A stretch of 64,000 nucleotides of DNA from Shewanella saliphila (GTDB lineage: Bacteria; Pseudomonadota; Gammaproteobacteria; Enterobacterales; Shewanellaceae), in the NCBI RefSeq assembly GCF_014648295.1, contig NZ_BMQV01000012.1:33615-97614 (forward strand), in the 5' to 3' direction. This document shows, piece after piece, positions 1 to 8,569 of the stretch. The first letter of the stretch is position 1. Each line of letters begins with the position of its first letter. A program made the translations under genes and the position numbers. Below the pieces are notes generated by a model that was not told the origin of the DNA, ran no database searches, and worked only from the letters and a program-made list of their open reading frames with translations.

Positions 1-388
1 TAAAATCACAGAGGTTAACTGTGGACGATAACTCAGTTTTTTACAAGCTAGACATTGAAAAACATAGTATTTTTAATACACAATCTAAGTTAATGTTATA
101 TTGTTACACTGGTTAAACACTCAATACAAACAGGCTTAGGCTAAATTAAGCTCCTCAATATTGAGTTAATATAGCGATTTCCGCCAAGCACAACATATGT
201 CGCCATGTTAACAACACCCTTTATTACGCATATTTGCATTCTTTTTAAAGTTAACCCCAAATGAGTTTATGTAACATGCATTATGTTCATCATTTTGAAA
301 GAGATACACAAGCTGCTTTTTGAACAGTCATTCAAACAATGATATCATGCGAATTATAGTGTCAGTGGTATCAACGAGGGTGGCTGAA
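1..388. other. Intergenic region upstream of the TetR gene
   Basis: No convincing gene is seen on either strand. The stretch is AT-rich and presumably holds the promoter of the TetR-type regulator that starts at 389. I could not identify a clear operator palindrome or a well-matched -35/-10 pair, so no promoter is called. Confidence 0.5.
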
Positions 389-952
389 ATGGCAAAGAAA
401 AATTATCAGCGAGAAGACGTCTTAGACAACGTTATTAGTTTATTTTGGCAACAAGGTTATGCCGCATCGAGCATCCAGCAAATCACTAAAGCCACAGGGT
501 TAAAACCTGGCAGCATTTATCATGAGTTTGAAAGTAAAGAGAAGCTGTTTCAGGAAGCATTAGCGCGCTATGCCACAGCTTCAATCGGTGCCATTCACCA
601 AAAAATGGCCGATACCGAAAACGTTAACGAGGGTATCAAGCAAATATTGGCTGATTTAGTCGAGCAATCAAAATCTTGCGATTATTGCGGCTGCTTTTTG
701 ATCAAAACACAACTTGAATTAGCTTCACAAGGTAATACCTTATACCAGTTTGCATCGATGCAATTGTCCAACATAGAAAAAATCTATACCGAATACCTCA
801 GCCGCCTTTATAGCAACGAACAGGCTAAAGCTTATGCTGCACAGTTGATGACAGTGATTTTTGGTATTCGTACATACGGTTACCAGGCGGATTCTGCCAA
901 TACCATCACCCAAACCATTAATGCCCTTCTTCCTTGGTTAAATGAGCATTAA
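389..952 (+). CDS. TetR/AcrR family transcriptional regulator
   Basis: Probable one-component repressor. Residues 1-60 form a TetR-type helix-turn-helix: the segment ITKATGLKPGSIYHEFESKE matches the family recognition helix (TGLxxGSIYxxFxSKE). The C-terminal ligand domain has a cysteine cluster (SCDYCGCFL) followed by a TQLELA-type helix, as in the LmrA/YxaF-like branch. The start at 389 is chosen because GAGGG at 376-380 sits 8 bases before ATG; the frame stays open to a TTG at 320, but that has no good ribosome site. No divergent or co-oriented target gene is adjacent, so the regulon is unknown. The cysteines might sense redox or electrophiles; that is inference. Confidence 0.85.
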   Translation: MAKKNYQREDVLDNVISLFWQQGYAASSIQQITKATGLKPGSIYHEFESKEKLFQEALARYATASIGAIHQKMADTENVNEGIKQILADLVEQSKSCDYCGCFLIKTQLELASQGNTLYQFASMQLSNIEKIYTEYLSRLYSNEQAKAYAAQLMTVIFGIRTYGYQADSANTITQTINALLPWLNEH

Positions 953-978
953 TACGCAATAAATACTCATAATTGCTC

Positions 979-1024
979 AACAACATAACTTTCAGGCAAT
1001 TAATTGCCTGAAAGTTATGTTGTT
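979..1024. repeat. Perfect 46-bp palindrome (23-bp arms)
   Basis: Bases 979-1001 are the exact reverse complement of 1002-1024, with no spacer. The centre is AATT. It lies 27 bases after the TetR stop. As RNA it would form a stem of about 21 bp with a tetraloop, so it could end or protect the tetR transcript. There is no clean T-run after it on either strand, so it is not a textbook intrinsic terminator. The rest of 953-1332 holds nothing else I recognise. Confidence 0.9.
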
Positions 1025-1332
1025 CTATCTGTAAATAACCTAATTTGATGGTTAGATCGCTTAGTATTATCTGTCAGACTGCTCACAATACAATCGACTC
1101 AATCAATGGCATGAATTCACACCAATATTAGTTTTTACCCTTTCAATTGGACATCTTAATCATCCGCTTTATCTGTTAGGCATACCAATTACATGCAAAT
1201 TACATTGGATAAATCGCCGTTTTGTGGCAACCTGAACAGATAACACATAGCGTTATCATTTGGGCTATTTACGAGTAACTTGACTCATTTCTAAGTCGAC
1301 TTTGAGTTCTATCATACTTAAAGGGTTAATCA

Positions 1333-2379
1333 TTGCGTGCATTCATCAAACAACACAAAAACAGCAACGGCGAGCAGCAACAAGCTCGGATTATCGCCTT
1401 GTTTTCGTTGGTTGGTATGTCTATTACCTTTTTGATGGGATTGCTCAGCCTATTTGGTCAAAACACCACGCTCTCTGTTGTCTTGTTTGTCGCCAGCACA
1501 ATTTATTTAATCGCGTTTTTTTCTGTCAATAAATTCGAGCTCAAAATCGGCTCGACACTGGTCATTTATTCGCTTTATTTATTAATGTTTTACCTCGTTT
1601 TTAGCGGTGGAGTCGAGCACACAGGTCCCTTATGGATTTTTATTGTCGCGCCAGTGTCTGTTTATGTATTAGGGCTTCGCAAAGGATTATTTAACCTATT
1701 CATCTTTATAATGATTATTTGCATCATCATCTTTTTACCACAACACATCATTGAACATGCGCAATACAGTAACAGTTACACCTTGCGACTTATCTTGTCG
1801 TTTTTAACCATGTCATTTTTATCTGCCCTGTATGAATACTCCAGAATGCAATCCTACATAAATGCACTTGAGCTCAGCAGACAATACCAAGAACTGGCCA
1901 TGCGCGATCCACTCACCAAATTAGCCAACAGACGCAACGCCGCCGCCATTTTAGAACAAGAAAAATCAAGGTTGCAGCGTAATAATGAACCGTTATCGGT
2001 ATTATTGTGCGATTTAGACCACTTTAAATTGGTTAATGATAAATACGGCCACAATGGTGGAGACATGGTGCTGACTGAATTATCAGCCCTCTTTAAAGAA
2101 CAAGTTCGACAACAAGATTGTGTCGCCCGTTGGGGCGGAGAAGAGTTTTTAATTATTCTGCCGCAAACCTCGGCAGAGCAAGCGAGCATCATTGCTGAAA
2201 AAATCCGCAGCAGCGTTGAGCAACATACGGTTAATTTTCTATCACAACAAATCAAAACCACCATCAGTATCGGCATTTCACAACTGAGCGACGATCAAAG
2301 TATCGACGAGCTGATCAACACTGCCGACAAATGTTTGTATCAAGCTAAAACGTTAGGCCGAAACCAAGTGTATCCCTAA
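1333..2379 (+). CDS. Membrane-bound diguanylate cyclase (GGDEF)
   Basis: Makes cyclic di-GMP from two GTP. Residues 20-175 contain about five or six hydrophobic helices forming an integral membrane sensor of no recognised type. The C-terminal half is a GGDEF domain beginning near RDPLTKLANRRN, with the active-site signature GGEEF (RWGGEEF, about residue 264). An inhibitory I-site, RQQD, sits exactly five residues before the signature, so product feedback inhibition is expected. The start is a TTG at 1333 preceded by AAAGGG at 1320-1325; an overlapping frame that begins at 1302 is spurious. The gene stands alone and is followed by a MITE-like element. Confidence 0.9.
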   Translation: MRAFIKQHKNSNGEQQQARIIALFSLVGMSITFLMGLLSLFGQNTTLSVVLFVASTIYLIAFFSVNKFELKIGSTLVIYSLYLLMFYLVFSGGVEHTGPLWIFIVAPVSVYVLGLRKGLFNLFIFIMIICIIIFLPQHIIEHAQYSNSYTLRLILSFLTMSFLSALYEYSRMQSYINALELSRQYQELAMRDPLTKLANRRNAAAILEQEKSRLQRNNEPLSVLLCDLDHFKLVNDKYGHNGGDMVLTELSALFKEQVRQQDCVARWGGEEFLIILPQTSAEQASIIAEKIRSSVEQHTVNFLSQQIKTTISIGISQLSDDQSIDELINTADKCLYQAKTLGRNQVYP

Positions 2380-2430
2380 TATCATTGTGCGTTAATAAGT
2401 GATGACTCAGCGAGAGTTTAAGTACGCTTC

Positions 2431-2696
2431 TATACCCAATCAACTTGAAGATCCGTGTTTCAGAGCTTCACCGTGTTTTCAATACTAGGCGCGTTAATGC
2501 GGTAATCTAGGTACCTTATAAGTTAACGTAACAACGTATTGGAAGCTCGGTGAAACTCCCAAAGGGTAAGTTTTACACGCGTTTATGCTGCGTTATTGAT
2601 TTTGGAAAGGGAATAACCATTACCCGCAATCAATGCCTTGCCTAAACGCGTGTAAATTCTTGCTGAAATCGAGCATCTTCAGGTTGTTTGGGTATA
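2431..2696. mobile_element. MITE-like element with about 33-bp terminal inverted repeats
   Basis: The left end TATACCCAATCAACTTGAAG (from 2431) matches the reverse complement of the right end, TATACCCAAACAACCTGAAG (ending 2696). The similarity continues inward to a shared TTTCAG, giving about 33 bp of imperfect terminal repeat. Inner inverted segments (for example ACGCGTTT near 2578 and AAACGCGT near 2645) also pair. It has no transposase gene. The right end stops 17 bases from the stop codon of the next gene. I see no certain target-site duplication. A short open frame (2633-2854, plus) reading out of it is rejected as a gene. From memory, elements with this end sequence are common in Shewanella and relatives. 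Confidence 0.75.
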
Positions 2697-2712
2697 TATC
2701 TATAGAATACTA

Positions 2713-3408
2713 TCAATACTTTATATTTAGCTTTGCGTATTTTATTAATGCGCGGATTAAAGGAGCGCTATCGTTTTTACCTTTATTAATTGCGACTTGT
2801 GTAGAAAGCTTTTTATATTTGAGGATTTCATCTACAACTTGTTTTGGAGTGTAATCGTACCGAATGGATAAGCTGACTAGCATATCACTATCAAATTTCA
2901 CCGATTGTTCCATTGCAGCGTTAATGGCACGAACGCCTTGAAGCTTCAATGCTATTTTACGCTCACGAGTGTTAATTAAGCTTTCTTTCACACGGCGTTT
3001 ATGTGTTTTGAATGCATCAGGTGATTTTAAAGATTTTATATCGCTGATAATCACTTCTATAGGAAATGGCAAAGAGGAAGTGAGATAGTGAAGTAAGTCT
3101 GCTGCGTTCAAACCGCGTTTTAAGTATAAAATATAAACTATCTTATCCCTGCGACATAATACCTCTGGATCGATGATTTCAAGCTCAACACTCACTTCGG
3201 TAAAATCTGCCGCTTCATGTTGCTCATCAAGTTGCTCAGTGATGACAATATTTGACAGTCCCTGATTAACCGTTTGCTCTGCTAGCGCGTCATTTTCCTT
3301 TGCTTGCTCTGGTACTATCGCATGCGCATCCTGGTAGTTATTAAAGCTGCCAGATACACCTTTAGTGACCGTTTTTTTGTCATCCGTATTGTGTTTTTGA
3401 TTAGACAT
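2713..3408 (-). CDS. Hypothetical protein, cytoplasmic, 231 aa
   Basis: Not a family I recognise. The first 80 residues are polar, acidic and probably disordered (rich in Asn, Gln, Glu). The C-terminal 150 residues are predicted helical and basic, with RRVKESLINTRERKIALKLQ and a lysine-rich end. There is no signal peptide or membrane helix. The ATG at 3408 is chosen with GAG 8 bases upstream; a GTG three codons earlier (3417) is possible. The gene stands alone, ending beside the MITE-like element. The basic helical end suggests nucleic-acid or protein binding, but that is only a guess. Confidence 0.65.
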   Translation of the reverse strand: MSNQKHNTDDKKTVTKGVSGSFNNYQDAHAIVPEQAKENDALAEQTVNQGLSNIVITEQLDEQHEAADFTEVSVELEIIDPEVLCRRDKIVYILYLKRGLNAADLLHYLTSSLPFPIEVIISDIKSLKSPDAFKTHKRRVKESLINTRERKIALKLQGVRAINAAMEQSVKFDSDMLVSLSIRYDYTPKQVVDEILKYKKLSTQVAINKGKNDSAPLIRALIKYAKLNIKY

Positions 3409-3640
3409 AATAAACACTCAAGCTAGATTTTCTGAGAGATAAAAACATAATTATCATAGCCTTAAATAGAATGATGATAATCGCGTGTAAATAAGCATAC
3501 ACTTAATCACCATAAAGTGAGTTATTTCTATTTTCGATATTATAGCCAACATTAACATCAATATTAAATGCTAGGTGTATGTTTAAGGATAATGCCATTC
3601 TGCAATAAAATCGGTAACACTATCTTAAGCGAATAGAAAC

Positions 3641-3670
3641 ATAACAGCCCCGACATTACGGGGCTGTTAT
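3641..3670 (-). terminator. Hairpin terminator after the S9 peptidase gene
   Basis: ATAACAGCCCCG (3641-3652) and CGGGGCTGTTAT (3659-3670) form a perfect 12-bp stem with a 6-base loop. It lies 20 bases past the stop of the minus-strand peptidase gene. The following minus-strand bases (GTTTCTATT) are only moderately T-rich, so termination is likely but not certain. Confidence 0.75.
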
Positions 3671-3690
3671 AAGAAAGCCTAGATTAACGA

Positions 3691-6159
3691 CTACTTGTCA
3701 GCCGTTTCAGGGTAAAGGCTATTCCACCATTGTGGCTCGTCTTTAAGTTTCATATCAAACCAGGCCATGGTGGTATTCCACCAGTCAAAACGCGCCTGGC
3801 GAGTGTTGATGTGATGGTCTTGGTCATTAAACTCCACCAGCTCGACCTCTTTACCCAACAACTTAAGCGCGGTGTACATGTAATGGCTTTCGCCCACTGG
3901 CACGTTGGTATCGGCATTACCATGAATGAGTAATAATGGCGTAGTGATGTTGTCAGCATGATAAAGTGGGCTTTGCTCGACATAAAGCTCAGGGTTATTC
4001 CACGGGAAACTGCCACGACTCGCCACACCAGAATACCCATAGCCCCACCAGCCATGTCCCCAATACGCTGACAGATTACTGATCCCGGCATGTGACATCG
4101 ACGCGGCAAAAATATCAGTTTGCGTAGCCAAATACATGGTCATAAAGCCGCCGTAAGATGCGCCCATATTACCCACGCGTGTTGCATCAACATAACTGTG
4201 GGCATTCAAGAATGCTTTAGTACCTTCAATAATATCATCTGCGCTGTACTTGCCCCAGGCATTAACATGGCGTCCGCTAAAGGCCTGGCCATAACCGGTT
4301 GCGCCATTAGGTTGCAATACATACACCACATACCCTTGCGCGGCCCACAAGTTAAATGGCCAGCGCCCAGTAAAGTGACGCCCAACCGGTGACGTGCCGC
4401 CATAGTAGTACACCAATGCAGGGTACTTTTTGTTGGCATCAAAGTCGGCAGGAAAATACACGCGGCCGTCGATGTTGTGGCCATGCTTGTTGGTAAAATC
4501 AAAATCTTCAATGTTACCGAAACGCGTTTCGGCATAGTGTTGCTTTTGGCTGTCAAATAACACTTGTTTACGGCTTGAGTTAAGCGACATGCTGTAGGCT
4601 TTTTGCGGCGCAGTGGCCGAGGTGCCTGCAACCACTAACAAAGGTTTTGATTTCTTGGTTGTCACACTAAAACCATCAACCATATCAACACCAGTGTCGA
4701 TGCGGTTAAATCGTTTTTTGCGCTTATCAAATACATAAAGGGGTGAGCGATCGCCCTCGGTCACTTTAAGCAGTAAATCATCATTTTCAAGCTTGGTCAT
4801 GCTGCCAATAGCGGGGTCAAAGTCTTTGCTTAATGCTGTGACATTGCCCTTTGCATCACGCCAATATAGCTGGCCATCATAATCATTAACTTCAATATCG
4901 GGGTTTTGCATGCCAACGCCATTCATAAAGCGCGGGCCGGCGGTAATGTACATGCCATCATCAGCATATAACGCACCACTAAAACTGCGGTATTCACCGA
5001 ACATGGTTTCGCTTAAATTCGCAACATTAAGTTCAATTAGCTGAGTGATACTATGAGCCGGTGCTTTGTAATCCACAGGTGATCGAGTCAGCAATAAAGT
5101 GCCTTTATCGGCGTTGCTGTCTAACAGTGAACTGGTGATGTTGCTGTCGGTAAGCTGACGAATAAAACCGGAGGCCACATCTAATTGATAAAGCTGACTG
5201 TTGTTACGCCAATAGCTCCAGCGCTCTTCTAATGCTTGAAAACGCTTTGAAGTGGCTTTGTCATCGGCCTTAAACGGCTTTTCCCAACTAAACAATAAGC
5301 TATCGCCAAACCACTGCAAGCCAGACACATTTTCAAGCTCAGTGGCGGCAATATCGATGCTTAAATCAGCGACATTGAATAATTGAATTTGTTTATTCGC
5401 CACAAACGCGAGGTGTTTTGAATCATCAGACCATACCGCACTGCTCGGGCGGCTATCTTGCCAGCGATAAATCACGCTGTTGTCTGGCAATTTGCGCAGC
5501 TCTGTCACTTGGAGCGGCTTATCGCCCTGGGCGGCTTGATACTCAATGGTTGATTGCAGTAAGTATTTACCATTTGGCGATAAGGTTAAATTGTTGATGA
5601 CCTTTGAGTCAAAAAGCTGCTCTGCCGATACACGTTGTGATTTTTGCGCGCTGAAATCGAGCTCATCAACATCGCTTTTACCTTGCCAGTCCAGACTAAA
5701 AGACACGTCTTTTTGTAAGCCATCCGCGAGCAACATGAGTTGATAATCACCGTTGGCGAATTCAAGCTCGACCTTGTCGGCTGATTTTACTAGCTGACCG
5801 TTAAGATATACCTGCGGGTTCTCAAGGCCTTTAACGGTTAATGTACCTTGCGTAAAGCGCTGTGTAGAAACTGGCAAACGGTAGGCTAACCAGCCCTCGC
5901 CTTCGGCTTTCGATGTACCGGATTGCCATGAAAGCGTTTGATTAAATACTTTTACCTTACTGGCTGTATGCTCTTGGATGAGTTTGGCCACTACATTGGC
6001 ACGTAATGCATCGGCCTGAGCACTTTTAGATAATGTCGTGGCAGAGGCTTGTGTCACCGGGCCAATTCGCTCAATATGCTTGGCGTCAATTTCGGCGCCG
6101 TGCGCCATGCCCGAAACAGCTATGGCTAAACTGGTTAACACCAGAGAAAAAACTTTCAT
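3691..6159 (-). CDS. Secreted S9-family prolyl oligopeptidase
   Basis: Exported serine peptidase that cleaves small peptides. Residues 1-22 are a signal peptide ending AHGA. Residues about 180-560 form the WD/beta-propeller-like part. Residues about 570-815 are the alpha/beta-hydrolase catalytic domain, with the nucleophile Ser668 in GASYGGF, Asp750 in HGNADTNVPV and a catalytic His at 782 or 783 in NDQDHHIN. This is the S9 arrangement used by dipeptidyl-peptidase IV and acylaminoacyl-peptidase-like enzymes; the length (822 aa) is usual for secreted members. It probably acts in the periplasm on peptides for nutrition. Monocistronic, with its own downstream hairpin. Confidence 0.92.
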   Translation of the reverse strand: MKVFSLVLTSLAIAVSGMAHGAEIDAKHIERIGPVTQASATTLSKSAQADALRANVVAKLIQEHTASKVKVFNQTLSWQSGTSKAEGEGWLAYRLPVSTQRFTQGTLTVKGLENPQVYLNGQLVKSADKVELEFANGDYQLMLLADGLQKDVSFSLDWQGKSDVDELDFSAQKSQRVSAEQLFDSKVINNLTLSPNGKYLLQSTIEYQAAQGDKPLQVTELRKLPDNSVIYRWQDSRPSSAVWSDDSKHLAFVANKQIQLFNVADLSIDIAATELENVSGLQWFGDSLLFSWEKPFKADDKATSKRFQALEERWSYWRNNSQLYQLDVASGFIRQLTDSNITSSLLDSNADKGTLLLTRSPVDYKAPAHSITQLIELNVANLSETMFGEYRSFSGALYADDGMYITAGPRFMNGVGMQNPDIEVNDYDGQLYWRDAKGNVTALSKDFDPAIGSMTKLENDDLLLKVTEGDRSPLYVFDKRKKRFNRIDTGVDMVDGFSVTTKKSKPLLVVAGTSATAPQKAYSMSLNSSRKQVLFDSQKQHYAETRFGNIEDFDFTNKHGHNIDGRVYFPADFDANKKYPALVYYYGGTSPVGRHFTGRWPFNLWAAQGYVVYVLQPNGATGYGQAFSGRHVNAWGKYSADDIIEGTKAFLNAHSYVDATRVGNMGASYGGFMTMYLATQTDIFAASMSHAGISNLSAYWGHGWWGYGYSGVASRGSFPWNNPELYVEQSPLYHADNITTPLLLIHGNADTNVPVGESHYMYTALKLLGKEVELVEFNDQDHHINTRQARFDWWNTTMAWFDMKLKDEPQWWNSLYPETADK

Positions 6160-6255
6160 TGCACGTCCTTTTGTTTGTAAAAACCAGCTTGTAATAAATC
6201 AATTTTAATAGGCCAGTTAATTATTTTTAGTGGGTTATTAATCAAATAACTGTGT

Positions 6256-6942
6256 CTATTTTCTATAATCGCTGAGGTAAACTAGGTTAGTGGTGTCTAC
6301 CGGGCCGTCTTCAAAATCAAGATCGTGTAACCAGCTATCGATAAACACATCATTAGCAAAAAAGTGGCTACTGCGCCCTTTTGCATTTCGAGGAAATTTA
6401 CCCATAAAGACGCTAAAATCAATAAACTCATTGGGCATTAATAGCATTCCGTCTTCATAGCAGTGTTGCTCCAAGTGCCAAGCAACCTCGTTTAAATGCC
6501 CTTGCACGCTGCGATCGCCTCGCGGATGAAATGCACAGGTAGTAAATTTATCGTGATATCGTGCTAATGCTAAATCGGCCTCGACACTGTCCACGCCTTT
6601 TTTATTGGCTAAAAACATAAAGTTCGACACCATCATTTTCTCAAACATATTGAGAAAATCGATTTCATCACCCTTTTTTGTCGCCAAAAACGTTATGCAA
6701 TAGCGGCTAACATAATCCATCACTAATAAATATTTTTTGCGTTTAACGGTGACACAGTGCACCACCCAATGCCATTGAGTACCATCGTGTTCATGTGATT
6801 CAACATCTGTGGGGAAATCAGGCGTAGCCACTGACTCGGCAATGGTTTTATGCGGTGCGGCCTTTAAGCAAGACAACGCTTCACCTTTGCGAGTCACACT
6901 AAAAAACTCCGCCGCCGCTTTAGTACAGTTAAACACTAACAT
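6256..6942 (-). CDS. DUF6933-like protein
   Basis: Cytoplasmic protein of about 228 aa with no signal peptide. The N-terminus MLVFNCTKAAAEFF followed by WHWVVHCVTVKRKKYLLVMD resembles the DUF6933 family as I remember it; its function is unknown. The start at 6942 is chosen because the family begins at this Met and GGA lies 6 bases upstream; the frame opens eight codons earlier. It is separated from the upstream MBL gene by a divergent intergenic space and precedes the peptidase gene by about 100 bases, probably without being co-transcribed. Confidence 0.6.
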   Translation of the reverse strand: MLVFNCTKAAAEFFSVTRKGEALSCLKAAPHKTIAESVATPDFPTDVESHEHDGTQWHWVVHCVTVKRKKYLLVMDYVSRYCITFLATKKGDEIDFLNMFEKMMVSNFMFLANKKGVDSVEADLALARYHDKFTTCAFHPRGDRSVQGHLNEVAWHLEQHCYEDGMLLMPNEFIDFSVFMGKFPRNAKGRSSHFFANDVFIDSWLHDLDFEDGPVDTTNLVYLSDYRK

Positions 6943-7121
6943 TGGTATTCCATCGGGTAGAAACAAAAATTAAGCCGATTATATCAACAACAGGATAATA
7001 ACGACCACAACACACAAGGGATTAACTCAAAATCGTCGACTTAGTTTGTAAGCGCTTGTTATCGCTAAATCACTACTCTACTGCTAAGTTAACGAGGGAC
7101 TCATTCAATTAAAGGATTAAT

Positions 7122-8531
7122 ATGCAGATTATCCACCATGGCGCAGTTAATGGGGTAACGGGCTCGTGTCATCAGCTCGATATCAACCCACAACTTCCAA
7201 GCAGTTATCTTATTGATTGCGGGTTATTTCAAGGAGCAGAAACTGCAGGTAAAAACTCTGCAAACCAACTGCAAATAGACTTTAACATCGACAACATCAA
7301 AGCGTTAATCGTCACGCATTGTCATATCGATCATGTTGGCCGGATCCCCTACCTACTCGCAGCCGGTTTTAACCAACCGATTTACGCCACAACCGCAACG
7401 GCGTCGTTATTGCCTTTGGTAATTGAAGATGCATTAAAAGTGGGCGTGACTCGCGACCAAAAGCTGATCCAGGCCTGTTTAAACCAGCTCAATAAACTCA
7501 TTGTGCCGGTAGACTATAACCAGTGGGTTTCATTGCCGATAAACCTCAGCAGCAATGCGACTCAACCTGTTAAGCAAATTAAGCTTAAGTTTAAACCTGC
7601 GGGGCATATTTTAGGCTCGGCTTATGTTGAGCTTGACCTTAAAGGACCAAGCTACAAGCATAGAGTGGTATTTTCAGGTGACTTAGGCGCAACCTATGCC
7701 CCATTGCTGGCGAGCCCAAAAAGTCCGTACAGAGCAGATACCTTAGTGATTGAGTCAACCTACGGCGATAAAAACCATCAGGGCCGTAAAGATCGCAGCA
7801 AACAACTCAAAGGGATCATTGAAAAAGCAGTTAACGATAATGGCGTCGTGCTCATTCCTGCTTTTAGTATTGGTCGTACACAGGAGTTGTTATACGAGTT
7901 TGAGCACATCATTTATCGCAATCAACACAACCCCATGTGGCAAAATATCGACATTATTGTCGACTCCCCTATGGCGGCCAACTTTACTCAACAGTACCGT
8001 GCATTTAAGGATTTGTGGGACAAAGAGGCCAAACGAAAACTGTCACAAGGCCGTCATCCACTCGATTTTGCACAACTCACCACCATCGACAGCCATCAAG
8101 ATCACTTAGCGGTCATTAACTATTTAGATTCAGTCAATAAACCCGCCATCATCATTGCCGCATCGGGCATGTGCACCGGTGGCCGAATTAGCAATTATCT
8201 TAGCCGCTTTTTACCCAAGGCCACTACCGACGTATTATTTGTCGGCTATCAAGCCCAAGGCACCACTGGCCGAGACATACAACAATATGGCCCACAAGGC
8301 GGTTATGTGTATATTAATGAACAAAAAATAGACATTAAAGCCGTTATCCATACCATTAGCGGCTACTCTGCCCACGCCGACCAACACAACCTCATCAACT
8401 TTGTAAAACGCATGCACCACAAACCTAAGCACATTCGCATCGTTCATGGCGATGATGAAGCTAAACAAGCGTTAGCCGACGCGTATCAAACCTTATTACC
8501 CACGGCAGAAATTGAAATTGGTAAAGAATAA
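7122..8531 (+). CDS. Metallo-beta-lactamase/beta-CASP ribonuclease-like protein
   Basis: Probable zinc-dependent RNA-processing nuclease of the RNase J/CPSF-73/YSH1-like group. The N-terminal metallo-beta-lactamase fold has THCHIDHVGRIPYL (HxHxDH, about residues 66-79), then a later metal Asp in VVFSGDLG. The middle beta-CASP domain includes IIAASGMCTGGRISNYL, and the C-terminal RMMBL part has HTISGYSAHADQ and HGDDEAKQAL. At 469 aa it matches single-gene bacterial members. AAAGGA seven bases before ATG fixes the start. Genome context says nothing about its RNA target; the gene converges on the TonB receptor gene. Confidence 0.88.
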   Translation: MQIIHHGAVNGVTGSCHQLDINPQLPSSYLIDCGLFQGAETAGKNSANQLQIDFNIDNIKALIVTHCHIDHVGRIPYLLAAGFNQPIYATTATASLLPLVIEDALKVGVTRDQKLIQACLNQLNKLIVPVDYNQWVSLPINLSSNATQPVKQIKLKFKPAGHILGSAYVELDLKGPSYKHRVVFSGDLGATYAPLLASPKSPYRADTLVIESTYGDKNHQGRKDRSKQLKGIIEKAVNDNGVVLIPAFSIGRTQELLYEFEHIIYRNQHNPMWQNIDIIVDSPMAANFTQQYRAFKDLWDKEAKRKLSQGRHPLDFAQLTTIDSHQDHLAVINYLDSVNKPAIIIAASGMCTGGRISNYLSRFLPKATTDVLFVGYQAQGTTGRDIQQYGPQGGYVYINEQKIDIKAVIHTISGYSAHADQHNLINFVKRMHHKPKHIRIVHGDDEAKQALADAYQTLLPTAEIEIGKE

Positions 8532-8569
8532 TTACGCAAAACGGCAATCAAAAACAGCTTAAGGTTAAG

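Noticed and set aside
1854..2276. Antisense 140-codon frame within the diguanylate cyclase gene
   Set aside because: Shadow of the GGDEF coding region on the other strand, Cys/Ser-rich without any domain.
2633..2854. Plus-strand 73-codon frame
   Set aside because: Starts inside the MITE-like element and then lies antisense to the 2713-3408 gene; no family features.
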